This document shows, one piece after another, positions 1-8,378 of a stretch of 50,361 bases of DNA. The DNA lies in NCBI GenBank assembly GCA_963829355.1, contig CAWHHZ010000023.1, positions 1 to 50,361 on the forward strand, in the 5' to 3' direction. The notes under the pieces were generated by a model, which did not search any database, was not told where the DNA came from, and saw only the letters and a program-made list of their open reading frames with translations. The position numbers and the translations under genes are program-made. Position 1 is the first letter of the stretch. Each line of letters begins with the position of its first letter. Source of the DNA: CAWHHZ01 sp963829355. Lineage in GTDB: Bacteria; Acidobacteriota; Thermoanaerobaculia; Gp7-AA8; JAHWKK01.

Positions 1-117
1 ATCGGCGAGACCGATCGGGTACCCGGCACCAGGCCGGTCACGGTCGACGAAAGCGTATTGGAGCTGGTCGAATCCCAGCAGCTTGAAGAAAAGCTCAAGA
101 TCGTTCAGAGGCTTTGA
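1..117 (+). CDS. C-terminal end of an unidentified protein (truncated by window edge)
   Basis: Frame 1 stays open from the first base to a TGA at 115-117, giving 38 residues ending in a charged, probably helical tail (ESQQLEEKLKIVQRL). The start lies outside the window. The coding frame is plausible because it has no stop and a typical high-GC codon pattern, but the fragment is too short to identify a family. It converges on the leftward broken gene that begins at 1887. Confidence 0.4.
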   Translation: MGETDRVPGTRPVTVDESVLELVESQQLEEKLKIVQRL

Positions 118-203
118 TCCGGACAGGTTGATGAATGACAATCCGAGAAGAAGAGTCCTCAGAAGTCTCGATTTTGCCCACGCCGGGAAGGAAGAGTGCG
201 ACC

Positions 204-1887
204 TCACCTGCCGCCAGGGGCGGGATCGTTCCCTGGCCGACCTGGGGGGTCGACGATCGACGACTTGACGAGATTTGCGTCGTGGCGGACCCGTCCTGCG
301 GGCGACCGGACCGGTCTTGGCTCCGGCCCTTGCCTGAAGACCAGCTTCAGTTTACCCTCGAGTGAGCCCAGCTCTGCATCGGCAGGGACGTTTCGCCCAA
401 TTGATCGTGAAGACAATCGTGGCGGTCTTTCCCGGATCGATCTCGATGATTCCATCGGGCGGTAGCCACGGCTCGGTTGAGACGACCATCCCCTCGATTC
501 TTCCTGTCCCGTATTGCGGAAAGTTGCTGTTCCGGTGGGGTTCTGGCCGATCTCTCCAGTGACGTCGACCCTCTTGCTCTGTGCCTCCGCCGCGGTCGGA
601 CGGTCGGGAGTCGGGACAGCCAGCAGCCTCACCGGAACTCTCGTTCCGGGCGGGACACCATCTCCGGTGACGACGATCTCTCCGTCGTAGACACCGGTAG
701 CTCGTTGATCGGCGACGATCTCGACCTCCCATGTCTCGCCGGGCCCCACCATCTCCTGGGTCATCGACATCGTGAAGAATGGAGAGCCTGCCGGGCTCAG
801 CATCACCTGCGCCACCGAACCGCCCGCGTTCGCGCAGACGAACCTCGTGGTACCGCCTCCGGATCCCGTACCCTGAACGATCGGTTCCGGCTTCTTCGTC
901 ACGACGATCTGAGGTGTCGAGATCGCTCGACCACCGTGGTTTCCTCCGACGTCCCGGCCGAGCCGAACGCGGTGAGTGTGTAGGTCGTCGTTGCGGTCGG
1001 CGTAACTTCGAGCGTCCCCCGCGGCGGCAGGGATCCGATCCCGGGAGATCTGGACAGACGTCGCACTCTCTGCCGACCAGACGAGAGTCGATGATTGTCC
1101 AGGCCTGATCCTCGCCGGAACCGCGCTGAATGAATTGATCTCTGGGCGTGCCGCCGGTGTCGCCGACGCTGATTGTCACGGCGGACGATACCGCGTCCCC
1201 CGCCGCATTCTGTGCGGCCAGCCTGTAACGCCAAAGCCCGTCCGGCTCGTTCGCCAAACTGTCCTCGAAGATCTTCGATGAGCCCGCCGGACACCAGGTC
1301 GACGGTGTCAGATCGAGATATCCCGTCCCTCCGAGCGGCGAGTCACGCAGAATCCGCAGTGAGTATGAGCGTGCGTCTCCCGCCTCGTACCGCAACCGGA
1401 CCGTTCGCCCGGAGAGGGAATCGAGCACGAGCGGAGGAGTGGGTGGCCGGCTGCGAAATGTGTCGAATACCCAGGCGTACTCGGTCTGCACGTCCGTGCA
1501 CTCCTTGACGACGACCCAGACGCGCAGCGCCCTGTTGTCGACGTTGGTGAGCCCGGTGAAGGTGGTCGCGGTCGTCTCACCGACGATCTGAGGCTGGATC
1601 TGCTGAGCGTTGAGCACGAGGTCACAGTAGTCGGACGAGGACTGCATGATGATCTGGTAGGTGGGGGCGTAGTCGAGCGACGGTGGCTCCCATGTCAGCG
1701 TATACGACTGGTACGCGGCAATGTCGATGTCGGACGAAGGGATGACTCCACTCGTGCACTCGGTCTGGGGGGAGACCCGGGGCTTCTCGCGGAGCTCCGG
1801 GACGGCATCACGATATTGCGCAGACGCGGCTGTCGCCACGCAGAACAAGGCGAGCAGAACGAGACACGGACGACAGGGTCGATTCAC
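204..1887 (-). pseudogene. Exported fibronectin-III/Ig-like protein, frame broken several times
   Basis: The start is GTG at 1887 with AAGGGAGA four bases upstream, then a clear signal peptide (LVLLALFCVATAASAQ). Residues 35-260 look like FnIII-type beta-sandwich sequence (ALRVWVVVKECTD, WRYRLAAQNAAGDAVSSAVT). The readable protein then changes frame repeatedly: near 1080 and again near 1045 (between them a third frame reads like an Ig-like SAESATSVQIS segment), near 905, near 530 (ATFRNTGQ to EGMVVSTEPWLPP) and near 395 (INWAKRP to ADAELGSLEGKLKL). At least five indels are needed to restore one chain. The true 3' end is uncertain; 204 is the stop of the last readable frame. It is the last gene of the leftward sigma-factor cluster. 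It is either a decayed gene or locally poor sequence. Confidence 0.7.
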
Positions 1888-2113
1888 GGGCTCTCCCTTC
1901 AGCCACGGATGCCAGGCGGGCAACCGGAGTGGTTATGAACTTTTCGGACGAACCCACAGTTTACTGCACCCGGCCCCCTGCCAGTCCAATGAGACCGTGT
2001 CACTGGGACGCTCGAGCAGAAAGCTCGAATGCGGTCGATCCCGGCCTGGCAGGAGACCCACGCAAACCGGGGCTCGCCAGCCTTCCGCCGGCGAACCCCT
2101 TCGTCACAATCGA

Positions 2114-2287
2114 TCAGTTGTCGCCGTCAGGGACGCTGAGAGTGCCGCCATCTGCAGAAATGCTGGTACTCGCACCCTCCACGCCTGATGTCGAGCCGGA
2201 GAAATGGTGGGGAGAAAACTCGAAACCGCCGATGACTGGAGACACACCGATGGCAAACCACAGCAGTGCAATGAAGCTGATACGCAT
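2114..2287 (-). CDS. Small exported peptide, 57 residues
   Basis: ATG at 2287 is preceded by a strong AGGAGG six bases away. The product begins with a typical signal sequence (MRISFIALLWFAIGVSPVIGG); the remaining 35 or so residues are Gly/Ser/Thr-rich and acidic at the end, finishing SVPDGDN. No Cys, so no lipobox. It lies 117 bp downstream of the TPR gene and about 230 bp upstream of the exported FnIII-like gene on the same strand, so it is probably part of the ECF-sigma cluster. I recognise no family. A secreted peptide or a signalling/maturation substrate are possible roles, but this is speculation. The strong ribosome site and signal peptide make a real gene likely. Confidence 0.7.
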   Translation of the reverse strand: MRISFIALLWFAIGVSPVIGGFEFSPHHFSGSTSGVEGASTSISADGGTLSVPDGDN

Positions 2288-2404
2288 TGAACCCTCCTCG
2301 TGCTGCTGTACGCAGCGATTTAGTCAGGAGGGCGCCCTTCTGTAATAAGAGTGACCTGAGCGGCCACTTCCTTATCACTCGCGCAAAAAAAAATTTGAAA
2401 AAGT

Positions 2405-3664
2405 TCAGAGAGAGGGGCGGGAGAAGACGAGCGTGCCGTCGTCTGCTGAGCTCTCGAGGAAGGTGCTGACGTAGTTCACTTTCCGGGCATCGAGCTGCTG
2501 AAGACTGATTTCCCGGAGATATGCGATCGCCCGAAGCTGTTCGCGACCCGCAAAGCGATCCTGCAGGATCTCCAGCGCCTCACGGCAGGCATGAGCTGCG
2601 GTCGCGGCTTCGCCCTCGATCAGGAGGCATTCGCAGAGATCCAGTCCGGCCAGAGAGGCCTCTTCGTCCAGACCGAGCTGCCGGAAAGAACCCTGGAGCT
2701 GCTCCAGCTCCAGCCTCGCCTCGCGAATGTTGCTTTTCTTCATGTCCGCTCTGGCCAGAGCCCAGCGTGCTCTGAGACTCTCTGAAGGAGAATCGAGACT
2801 CTGATAGAGCTGGAGCGAACGTGTGAAGGCATCCGATGAACGATCGAGATGGCCTTCCTTCGACAACGCCTGCCCCAGTGCCGACCAGGCAGCAGCCCGT
2901 GTCTCGACGTCTCCGTCAGCGTCCAGATCCGGCAGCAGAGTCTCCAGCTCGGCGATCGCACGACGGAAGTTACGATCATTGGAATGGGATATTGCGACCA
3001 GATAGCGGCTGCGATTGTGCCGTCTGGTGTCCCCGTAGCGAAGAAACGCATCAGCGGCTCTGCCTGCCCACTCCCTCGCCGCCGATCCCTCCCTCGAGAC
3101 CTCGATTCCGGCACGTTCGTACCAGACCCTTGCCAGAAGGTAGTCCCCGGCTGGCAGGTTTCGGGCAATCGTCTCAGCGTCGCGCAGCCGTTCGAGCGCG
3201 AGGTCGTACTGACCCAGAACGCGCGCACAGGCAGCAACCTCACGAAGCGTGTCGATCCTCATCTCTTCTGCGAGAGGCAAAGCGGCCGCGGGACGTGTTT
3301 CGAGAAAGGTCGCGAGCTCCTCAGCGATCTGGATGGCCTCGACAGGATCCGCTCGGCGTGCGGCAGGAATCGCTTCAATCAATGCCTGCACACTCCCTGC
3401 GGCCGGTCTCGAATACAGAGCTCTCACGATTTCTCGAGCGCTCGCATTCTTCAGCATCTCCTGTGTGGAGGCCTTCTCCTCGTCGAAGGTCGCAGCGAGC
3501 TCCACGAGATCAACCGGAGCCGAAATGCGAGGCGCCGATTTCCCGATCGCGGCGAACTCCTCGACCTCTCCGGCGCATTCCACACAATCCTCGATGTGAG
3601 TCGCCTCGGCGGTCGACATTCCCAGTGCATGCTGGATCAACAGCTCTACAGGAGGATGATTCAT
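2405..3664 (-). CDS. Zinc-finger anti-sigma-like protein with TPR repeats
   Basis: 419 residues. Residues 22-29 hold an H-x3-C-x2-C motif (HIEDCVEC) like the zinc-binding anti-sigma (ZAS, zf-HC2) domain. From about residue 85 to 400 the protein is all-helical and Ala/Leu-rich with repeated TPR-like pairs (EVAACARVLGQYDLALERLRDAE, AWSALGQALSKEGHLDRSSDAF). I see no transmembrane segment, so it is probably cytoplasmic. Its ATG overlaps the stop of the sigma factor gene (ATGA, 3661-3664), which implies translational coupling and a partner role. Function inferred: binding and controlling the adjacent ECF sigma factor, with the TPR domain sensing a peptide or protein ligand. Confidence 0.75.
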   Translation of the reverse strand: MNHPPVELLIQHALGMSTAEATHIEDCVECAGEVEEFAAIGKSAPRISAPVDLVELAATFDEEKASTQEMLKNASAREIVRALYSRPAAGSVQALIEAIPAARRADPVEAIQIAEELATFLETRPAAALPLAEEMRIDTLREVAACARVLGQYDLALERLRDAETIARNLPAGDYLLARVWYERAGIEVSREGSAAREWAGRAADAFLRYGDTRRHNRSRYLVAISHSNDRNFRRAIAELETLLPDLDADGDVETRAAAWSALGQALSKEGHLDRSSDAFTRSLQLYQSLDSPSESLRARWALARADMKKSNIREARLELEQLQGSFRQLGLDEEASLAGLDLCECLLIEGEAATAAHACREALEILQDRFAGREQLRAIAYLREISLQQLDARKVNYVSTFLESSADDGTLVFSRPSL

Positions 3665-4134
3665 CTCTCGCTCTCCCTGGCAATCGACCGGGCCTTCTCC
3701 AGACTCCGGTGAATCAGGATATGAGTGTATTCGAGACTGGTTCCGTACACCTCTGCGATCTCGTGGCCCGACATGCCCTCGAGATAGCGCATCCGGAGAA
3801 TGTCCCGAGCGCGGTCCGGCATCCGTTCGAGAATCTGACCGACCGCGATTTCGCTCTCCCCGTGCTGGAACGTCTGCATGTCATCGTCGAGAGCATCCGT
3901 TTCCCACTGGCTTCTCCAGTACCAGCGGCTGGCATTGCAGGCGGCACCAACGAGCCACTTCTCCTCGTCCCCAAGCGTGATTCCCCGCCGCAGCAGAGAC
4001 GTGAAGATGTCGTGCAGCAGACTTTCGGTGTCCTCTGCTGGAACGCCGAACCGGTTCTGCATGATCCCGCACAGGATCGCCCCGAACTCGCGGTACAACT
4101 CTGCGATCCGTGATTCGTCGCTGATGCTCGTCAA
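3661..4134 (-). CDS. ECF-family RNA polymerase sigma factor
   Basis: The C-terminal half is a clear sigma region 4 helix-turn-helix (MPDRARDILRMRYLEGMSGHEIAEVYG), and the N-terminal part resembles region 2 of short sigma-70 family factors (ESLLHDIFTSLLRRG). I place the start at TTG 4134 because AAGGGAG lies eight bases upstream and because the longer reading back to another TTG at 4245 adds 37 residues that do not look like sigma sequence. That gives 157 residues, the usual ECF length. It is translationally coupled to the zinc-finger/TPR gene. No ECF-type promoter could be picked out with confidence upstream. Confidence 0.8.
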   Translation of the reverse strand: MTSISDESRIAELYREFGAILCGIMQNRFGVPAEDTESLLHDIFTSLLRRGITLGDEEKWLVGAACNASRWYWRSQWETDALDDDMQTFQHGESEIAVGQILERMPDRARDILRMRYLEGMSGHEIAEVYGTSLEYTHILIHRSLEKARSIARESER

Positions 4135-4304
4135 GCTGCGGGCTCCCTTCCGGTCAAGACAGGACCCTGAGTTTAGCAGATCGAATGAGTCGGCCGAGGG
4201 AGCGAAATGCACCCGCTTCGTGAAACGCTCGCGGAGTGACAACAAAAAAAATTCGTCACCGATGTTAAGGAAAGGCCCGCTCGCATCACCCTATATACAG
4301 AGCG

Positions 4305-4535
4305 ATGCGAAATCATCTCGAGGAAGAAGTCACGCTGACCCGATACCTGGTGCTCTTCTCCGTCTTCAACGGCGATCCCAACGCCTGGTTGTCATACCTC
4401 CGCCAACGTGGCTCGCCGAGTCAGAAAAAGGATGACCTCCCCTTCGTCGAGTGGCTCCTCGACCGGCAGCAGGTCGAGACAAGCTTCCTCGATGACCTGC
4501 ACTTCATGCTGATGCCTTCACACGGAGAGCACTGA
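4305..4535 (+). CDS. Small hypothetical protein, 76 residues
   Basis: It begins at ATG 4305 just after an AT-rich TATATA (4291-4296), which could serve as a -10 element for this gene or, being symmetric, for the divergent sigma factor cluster. The product is soluble, rich in Leu and acidic residues (TRYLVLFSVFNGDPNAWLSYLRQRG, FVEWLLDRQQVETSFLDDLHFML). No clear Shine-Dalgarno site precedes the ATG. Family not recognised. The amino acid composition looks protein-like and no competing frame is better, but this remains a moderate call. Confidence 0.45.
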   Translation: MRNHLEEEVTLTRYLVLFSVFNGDPNAWLSYLRQRGSPSQKKDDLPFVEWLLDRQQVETSFLDDLHFMLMPSHGEH

Positions 4536-4616
4536 TGAGGAGGTTGAAGGGTTCAGGGGCTCAAGGGTTCAGAAGTTCAGAGGACAACGACCAATGATCA
4601 TTGAGTAATGACCGAC

Positions 4617-4693
4617 GACTGAAGACTGATAACTGAAGACTGATGACTGAAGACTGAAGACTGACGACTGACGACTGAAGACTGACGACTGAC
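4617..4693 (+). repeat. Heptamer tandem array, 11 units of GACTGAA/GACTGAC
   Basis: Eleven 7-bp units, each GACTGA plus A, T or C (one unit begins AACTGA), run without a break and stop directly at the AAGGAGG ribosome site of the gene at 4706. A looser 8-bp motif (agggttca, aagttcag) sits at 4561-4580. Confidence 0.9.
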
Positions 4694-4705
4694 CAAGGAG
4701 GCCTC

Positions 4706-4924
4706 ATGTCCGCTCACACAATCGAACATTCGAAAATACTCCCGTACTACATCGCCCAGCGAGCACGTCCAGACGGTATCCACGTCGTGCACCGGAACGG
4801 CTGCGAGTCGATTCCCGCTCCGATCAGACGTCTCTATCTCGGTGATTTCGACGACGGAGACGACGCGATCGCGGAAGCGCGGCGTCACTACGCACTGGTG
4901 GAAGGCTGCGAGCTCTGCTCGTAA
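4706..4924 (+). CDS. Small conserved hypothetical protein, 72 residues
   Basis: ATG at 4706 follows AAGGAGG at five bases. The protein reads IHVVHRNGCESIPAP...YLGDFDDGDDAIAEARRHY...GCELCS. The pattern of an H-x-R-x-GC segment, a YLGDF strand, an EARRHY helix and a terminal C-x2-CS resembles a widespread family of small uncharacterised bacterial proteins I know only as hypothetical. The three cysteines and histidine could bind metal, which is an inference. It is flanked on both sides by tandem 7/8-bp arrays. Confidence 0.7.
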   Translation: MSAHTIEHSKILPYYIAQRARPDGIHVVHRNGCESIPAPIRRLYLGDFDDGDDAIAEARRHYALVEGCELCS

Positions 4925-4926
4925 AC

Positions 4927-5187
4927 AGGGTTCAAGGGTTCGAGGGTTCAAGGGTTCAATTGTTCGTTCAGAAGTTCAGAAGTTCAGACGTTCAGAGGAT
5001 AACGACCAATGATCAGAGGAATGACCGACGACCGACGACAGGGGTAGTGCACCCCCCCGCGCCCGCCAGGTTTTCTTAAGCCGGAAGCGTCCGCCGAGAT
5101 GACAGTACCGAGAGCTCTCAACGCCGACCCTCTGAACACCTGAACCTCTGAACTTCTGAACCTCTGAACTTCTGAACTTCTGAACTC
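4927..5187. repeat. Three octamer tandem arrays, partly in inverted orientation
   Basis: 4927-4958 is four units of AGGGTTCA; 4972-4995 is AAGTTCAG twice plus ACGTTCAG; 5132-5187 is seven units of CTGAACNN, mostly CTGAACTT, the reverse complement of AAGTTCAG. The right array could therefore pair with the middle one. They fill the space between two convergent genes (stops at 4924 and 5200). Confidence 0.85.
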
Positions 5188-5199
5188 TCGAGCCTCGCC

Positions 5200-5493
5200 T
5201 CAGCTGAACACGGCCTCGTAATCGAAGCCCTCCCCGGACCGGCCGACCGGCACGAGGAAAATCTCGAGAGGCTCGGCGAAGGCGGGATGTGCGAGAGCAT
5301 AGATCCGTTGAGGCAACAGCGCTGTTCCGGGGCCACGGAAGACCAGCGAGAACGGCTGACGCGCGAGCCTCGCCCGCTCACTTTCCATCACCGGCATCAC
5401 ACGGTTGAGCCGGAGATCGATCGAGTGCTCGTCGATCCGGAAGGTCTGCCCCTCGAGAGGTTTGAAGTCGTCCACTGTCAGCGTTTCGAGCAT
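5200..5493 (-). CDS. DUF6916-like protein, 97 residues
   Basis: Starting at the internal ATG at 5493 gives MLETLTVDDFKPLEGQTFRI at the N-terminus, matching the usual beginning of this small family. The middle has RQPFSLVFRGPGTALLPQRIY and the end IFLVPVGRSGEGFDYEAVFS, both typical. Members often lie near phage-tail-collar-type genes, none of which is visible here. Role unknown. An upstream reading to 5553 is possible but adds non-family sequence. A 7-bp hairpin sits immediately 5' of the start codon. Confidence 0.75.
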   Translation of the reverse strand: MLETLTVDDFKPLEGQTFRIDEHSIDLRLNRVMPVMESERARLARQPFSLVFRGPGTALLPQRIYALAHPAFAEPLEIFLVPVGRSGEGFDYEAVFS

Positions 5494-5495
5494 CG

Positions 5496-5515
5496 CCGCC
5501 GTTATACCACGGCGG
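5496..5515 (-). promoter_or_regulatory. Hairpin directly upstream of the DUF6916-like start codon
   Basis: CCGCCGT (5496-5502) pairs with ACGGCGG (5509-5515) around a 6-base loop, two bases from the ATG at 5493. In mRNA it would cover the ribosome-binding region. Whether it regulates translation is inference. Confidence 0.4.
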
Positions 5516-5582
5516 TTGAAGTCCTGATTTCGGCGTACGAGCTCGGGACTCACGATCGGTCAGAGGAAATCGATCCTGGCTC

Positions 5583-5692
5583 CTGTCATTCCGAAGCGCA
5601 GCGAGGAATCCGGGGGGGCGACCTCGTCGGGCCGCCATCGCCACCCACCCAGATTCCGCAGTCGCGATGAAGCCGCGCCTTCGGAATGACAG
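5583..5692. repeat. Interspersed foldback repeat with ends CTGTCATTCCGAAG
   Basis: CTGTCATTCCGAAG (5583-5596) is repeated perfectly inverted as CTTCGGAATGACAG (5679-5692), with GAGGAATC and GATTCC in matching inner positions. Related elements occur at 8079, 46753 and 48876, and single arms at 8290, 38902 and 39023. It fills most of the 5494-5789 gap; I see no gene there. Confidence 0.85.
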
Positions 5693-5789
5693 TGTCTTCG
5701 AATCTGGAGTTGATCAAAGAGCGGCGAAGGATGCCTATTCGGTATCTGGGAGCTGGGGGCCAGGACTCCAACTCCGGACTCGGCTCTTC

Positions 5790-6536
5790 CTACAGTGGAA
5801 CGTCGATGTTGTCGAGAAAGGCGCGGAACCGCTCATGCCCGGGATTCCGGAGGATCTGATCCGGCGGACCCTGGTCGAGCATCTGTCCTTCGTCCATGAA
5901 ACAGATCCGGCTCGCGACACGACGGGCGAAGAGCAGATCGTGCGTCACGACGACCATCGTCATCCCTTTCGATGCGAGATCCGCCAGCAGCTCGTTGATT
6001 CCGGAGATCATCTCGATATCGAGAGCACTCGTCACCTCGTCGAGCAGCAGAACCTCCGGATCCATCGCCAGCGCGCGCGCAATCGCGACTCTCTGCTTCT
6101 GTCCTCCGGAAAGCTGGGAAGGCCAATCGCTCCCTCGATCACCCAGACCAACGCTCGTCAGCAGTTCGAGACCGCGACGGTTCGCCTCTTCCTTGTTCCA
6201 GTCGAGTACATGAATCAGCCCCTCGGTGACATTCTGCAGGACGGTTCTGTGAGGAAAGAGCTGAAAGTGCTGAAACACCATCCCCATCCGGGTCCGATGG
6301 CGCGTGAGCTCCGCGGACGACATGTTCGGGTAATCGACCGCCTCCCCCTTCCAGTGAAGCGTGCCGGCATCCGGGAACTCCAGCAGATTGAGGCAGCGGA
6401 GCAGTGTCGTCTTTCCCGAGCCGGACGGTCCGACGAGCGCGACGACCTCGTGAGCCGCTACGGTCAGATCGACTCCTCGCAGCACGGGCGTGTTTCCATA
6501 TTGTTTCCGGAGGTCTCGGACCTCGATCTCGGTCAT
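5790..6536 (-). CDS. Polar amino acid ABC transporter ATP-binding protein
   Basis: 248 residues, the usual size of the GlnQ/HisP family. Visible motifs: Walker A GPSGSGKTT near residue 36, Q-loop MVFQHFQLFPH, signature LSGGQKQR, Walker B VLLLDEVTSALD (family consensus is DEPTSALD; here Val replaces Pro) and switch His in VVVTHD. It energises uptake through the fused substrate-binding/permease protein encoded immediately upstream, whose stop overlaps this ATG by four bases (6533-6536). Substrate is probably glutamine, glutamate, arginine or another polar amino acid; the sequence does not say which. Confidence 0.93.
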   Translation of the reverse strand: MTEIEVRDLRKQYGNTPVLRGVDLTVAAHEVVALVGPSGSGKTTLLRCLNLLEFPDAGTLHWKGEAVDYPNMSSAELTRHRTRMGMVFQHFQLFPHRTVLQNVTEGLIHVLDWNKEEANRRGLELLTSVGLGDRGSDWPSQLSGGQKQRVAIARALAMDPEVLLLDEVTSALDIEMISGINELLADLASKGMTMVVVTHDLLFARRVASRICFMDEGQMLDQGPPDQILRNPGHERFRAFLDNIDVPL

Positions 6537-8056
6537 GCGCCCCTCCTCGACTCTCGTACGGATCGCTGCAGGTGGCGCTCCCAGCGCCGCACGCCGATCG
6601 TCACCAGGGAGATGATGAGCAGGTAGAAGACCGCCGCGACGATGAACGGTGTGAAGGCCTGGCCGGTCTGGAACACGACATTGCGCGCCGCGTAGGTCAG
6701 CTCGATCAGGGTGATCGCGCCGACGAGGGAGGTGTCCTTGATCAGGACAACGAGATTGTTACCGAGCGACGGGAGCGAGCTCCGGAACGCCTGCGGCAGG
6801 ATGATCCGCCGCATGATCAGATTCCGGTTCATTCCAATTGACGAGGCAGCATCCCATTGTCCCGGATCGACCGCCATGATCCCGCCGCGTATCGTCTCGG
6901 CGTTGTAGGCGGTCGTGTTCACCACGAGCGCCAACAGCGCCGCGCCGAAGGCTCCCATCAGCTCGAATCCGGCCACCCGATTGACCGCCGTGGCGATCGC
7001 GAAGTAGGAAATGAAGAGCTGCACGAGGAGCGGTGTGCCGCGAATGATCCAGACGTAACCGTTCGAGAGAGACCGTACGAGAGCACCGGCTGAGACTGCA
7101 CCCACACCGATCATGGATCCCGTCGCCATCGAGATGACGATCGTCAGGAGGGAGAGCACGATCGTCAGGATTGCTCCCTTGCCGAGCAGGCTCACCATGT
7201 TCCCGATCGTTTCGGCAAACTGTGGTGGCTCAGGCCGGGCAGGCACGGCTTCTGCGCCGGCCTCCGGAATGATCTGCTGATGCGCTGCCCAGGAGCGCAG
7301 AAGTCGCTCGAGATCGGGCGCAGCACCCACCCATCTCTTGTAGATGCGACCGTAGGTGCCATCCTGGATCATCGAGAACAGCGCCGCGTTCACCTCGAGA
7401 ACGAGGGCATCATCGTTCTGCCTCGCTGCAATCCCGCACGCCTCCTCGTAGAGGAGATCTCCGAAAGGAACAATTGTTCCTGCGCTCCCGCGCTGAACGT
7501 AGAAACCTCCGACGATCCGATCCGATACGAATCCGTCGATCTTGTCCGTGTTCAGCGCAGCCACGCTCTCTGCTTCGCTCCCATAGCGGACGATGGTCAC
7601 GTCAGGGAACTGCTCCGGGTGCTCGTCGATGAACCGCTCGTACGTGGAATCCTCGGTCACACCAAGGCGCGCACCGTCGAGCGAGTGAAGATCATTTCGC
7701 ACGAACACCTGCGCACCGCTGACGTAGTACGGCAGCGAAAAGTTCATCGTCGCGAGCCGGGGCTCAGTAATCGCCATCGAGCCGCAGATCAGATCGTATT
7801 TCCCACTCTGAAGGCCCGCCTGGATTCCGGCCCAGTCGGTCTGCACGAGCACCGGTTCGCGATCGAGCCGCAGAGCGACTTCGCGCGCGATGTCCGCATC
7901 GAACCCAACCAGGTTCCCCTGATCGTCAGTCGTCGAGAAGGGCCGGAACGAGCCCGACATCGCCAGTCGCAGCTCGTGACCTTCGGGGACAGGCTGCGCC
8001 ACGAGAGTGAGCGCGAGAGTCAGAGCGAGCAGTAGTCGGGGGACCAGAGTCTTCAT
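6533..8056 (-). CDS. Fused amino acid ABC transporter substrate-binding and permease protein
   Basis: 507 residues. A signal sequence (LVPRLLLALTLALTLVAQP) leads into a type-II periplasmic binding domain, about residues 28-245 (LRLAMSGSFRPFSTTDDQGNLVGFD, YDLICGSMAITEPR, GSEAESVAALNTDKIDGFVSD). After a Pro/Ala-rich linker (250-280) comes a His/Glu/Gln-type permease, about 285-500, with several membrane helices and the coupling EAA-like loop (DAASSIGMNRNLIMRRIILPQAFR). The domain order is that of GlnP-type receptor-permease fusions known in other bacteria. The fusion tethers the receptor to the membrane. It forms a two-gene operon with the ATPase. The leader lacks a lipobox Cys, so it may act as a first membrane anchor. 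Confidence 0.92.
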   Translation of the reverse strand: MKTLVPRLLLALTLALTLVAQPVPEGHELRLAMSGSFRPFSTTDDQGNLVGFDADIAREVALRLDREPVLVQTDWAGIQAGLQSGKYDLICGSMAITEPRLATMNFSLPYYVSGAQVFVRNDLHSLDGARLGVTEDSTYERFIDEHPEQFPDVTIVRYGSEAESVAALNTDKIDGFVSDRIVGGFYVQRGSAGTIVPFGDLLYEEACGIAARQNDDALVLEVNAALFSMIQDGTYGRIYKRWVGAAPDLERLLRSWAAHQQIIPEAGAEAVPARPEPPQFAETIGNMVSLLGKGAILTIVLSLLTIVISMATGSMIGVGAVSAGALVRSLSNGYVWIIRGTPLLVQLFISYFAIATAVNRVAGFELMGAFGAALLALVVNTTAYNAETIRGGIMAVDPGQWDAASSIGMNRNLIMRRIILPQAFRSSLPSLGNNLVVLIKDTSLVGAITLIELTYAARNVVFQTGQAFTPFIVAAVFYLLIISLVTIGVRRWERHLQRSVRESRRGA

Positions 8057-8078
8057 CGATTCAAACAGCCTCCCTGTG

Positions 8079-8202
8079 TGTCATCCTGAGCGTCAGCGAA
8101 GGATCGGGTGCGACATGACTCGACCGAGCTTCAGGCGAGTTCCACGCGATCCTTCGACCATCCTGCTCCCGCTTCGCGGGAGCAGGCAACTCAGGATGAC
8201 AG
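8079..8202. repeat. Interspersed foldback repeat, TGTCATCCTGAG type
   Basis: TGTCATCCTGAG (8079-8090) and CTCAGGATGACA (8190-8201) form inverted ends. Inside are GCGAAGGATCG and CGATCCTTCG, and a strong hairpin of CCTGCTCCCG with CGGGAGCAGG (8162-8186). The gap 8057-8378 holds this element, the arm at 8290 and the octamer array; no gene is seen. Confidence 0.85.
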
Positions 8203-8289
8203 TCCTGGCGGTATTCTCAGAGCAGCGAAGGATGGCCTCCCGTTAATCCTCGAGCTTCCGGGCAATTTCGGTCGAGTCATTCCTGACGC

Positions 8290-8315
8290 GATCCTTCGCT
8301 GCGCTCAGGATGACA
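8290..8315. repeat. Single arm of the TGTCATCCTGAG-type repeat
   Basis: GATCCTTCGCTGCGCTCAGG followed by ATGACA matches the right arm of the elements at 8079 and 48876. A degenerate left arm (GAGTCATTCCTGACGCGATC) may lie at 8275-8294. Confidence 0.75.
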
Positions 8316-8332
8316 CCTTCCGCAGCCATCTT

Positions 8333-8372
8333 CCTTGAACTCTGGAACCCTTGAACCCTTGAACTCCTGAAC
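8333..8372. repeat. Octamer tandem array, CCTTGAAC type
   Basis: Five 8-bp units: CCTTGAAC, TCTGGAAC, CCTTGAAC, CCTTGAAC, TCCTGAAC. It lies six bases beyond the 3' end of ablB (stop at 8379), and is the same motif as the array at 23286. Confidence 0.8.
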
Positions 8373-8378
8373 CCTCGT

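Noticed and set aside
4617..4693. GACTGAA array considered as a CRISPR or minisatellite coding repeat
   Set aside because: The unit is only 7 bp with no spacers, and no frame through it is supported; best treated as an intergenic tandem repeat.
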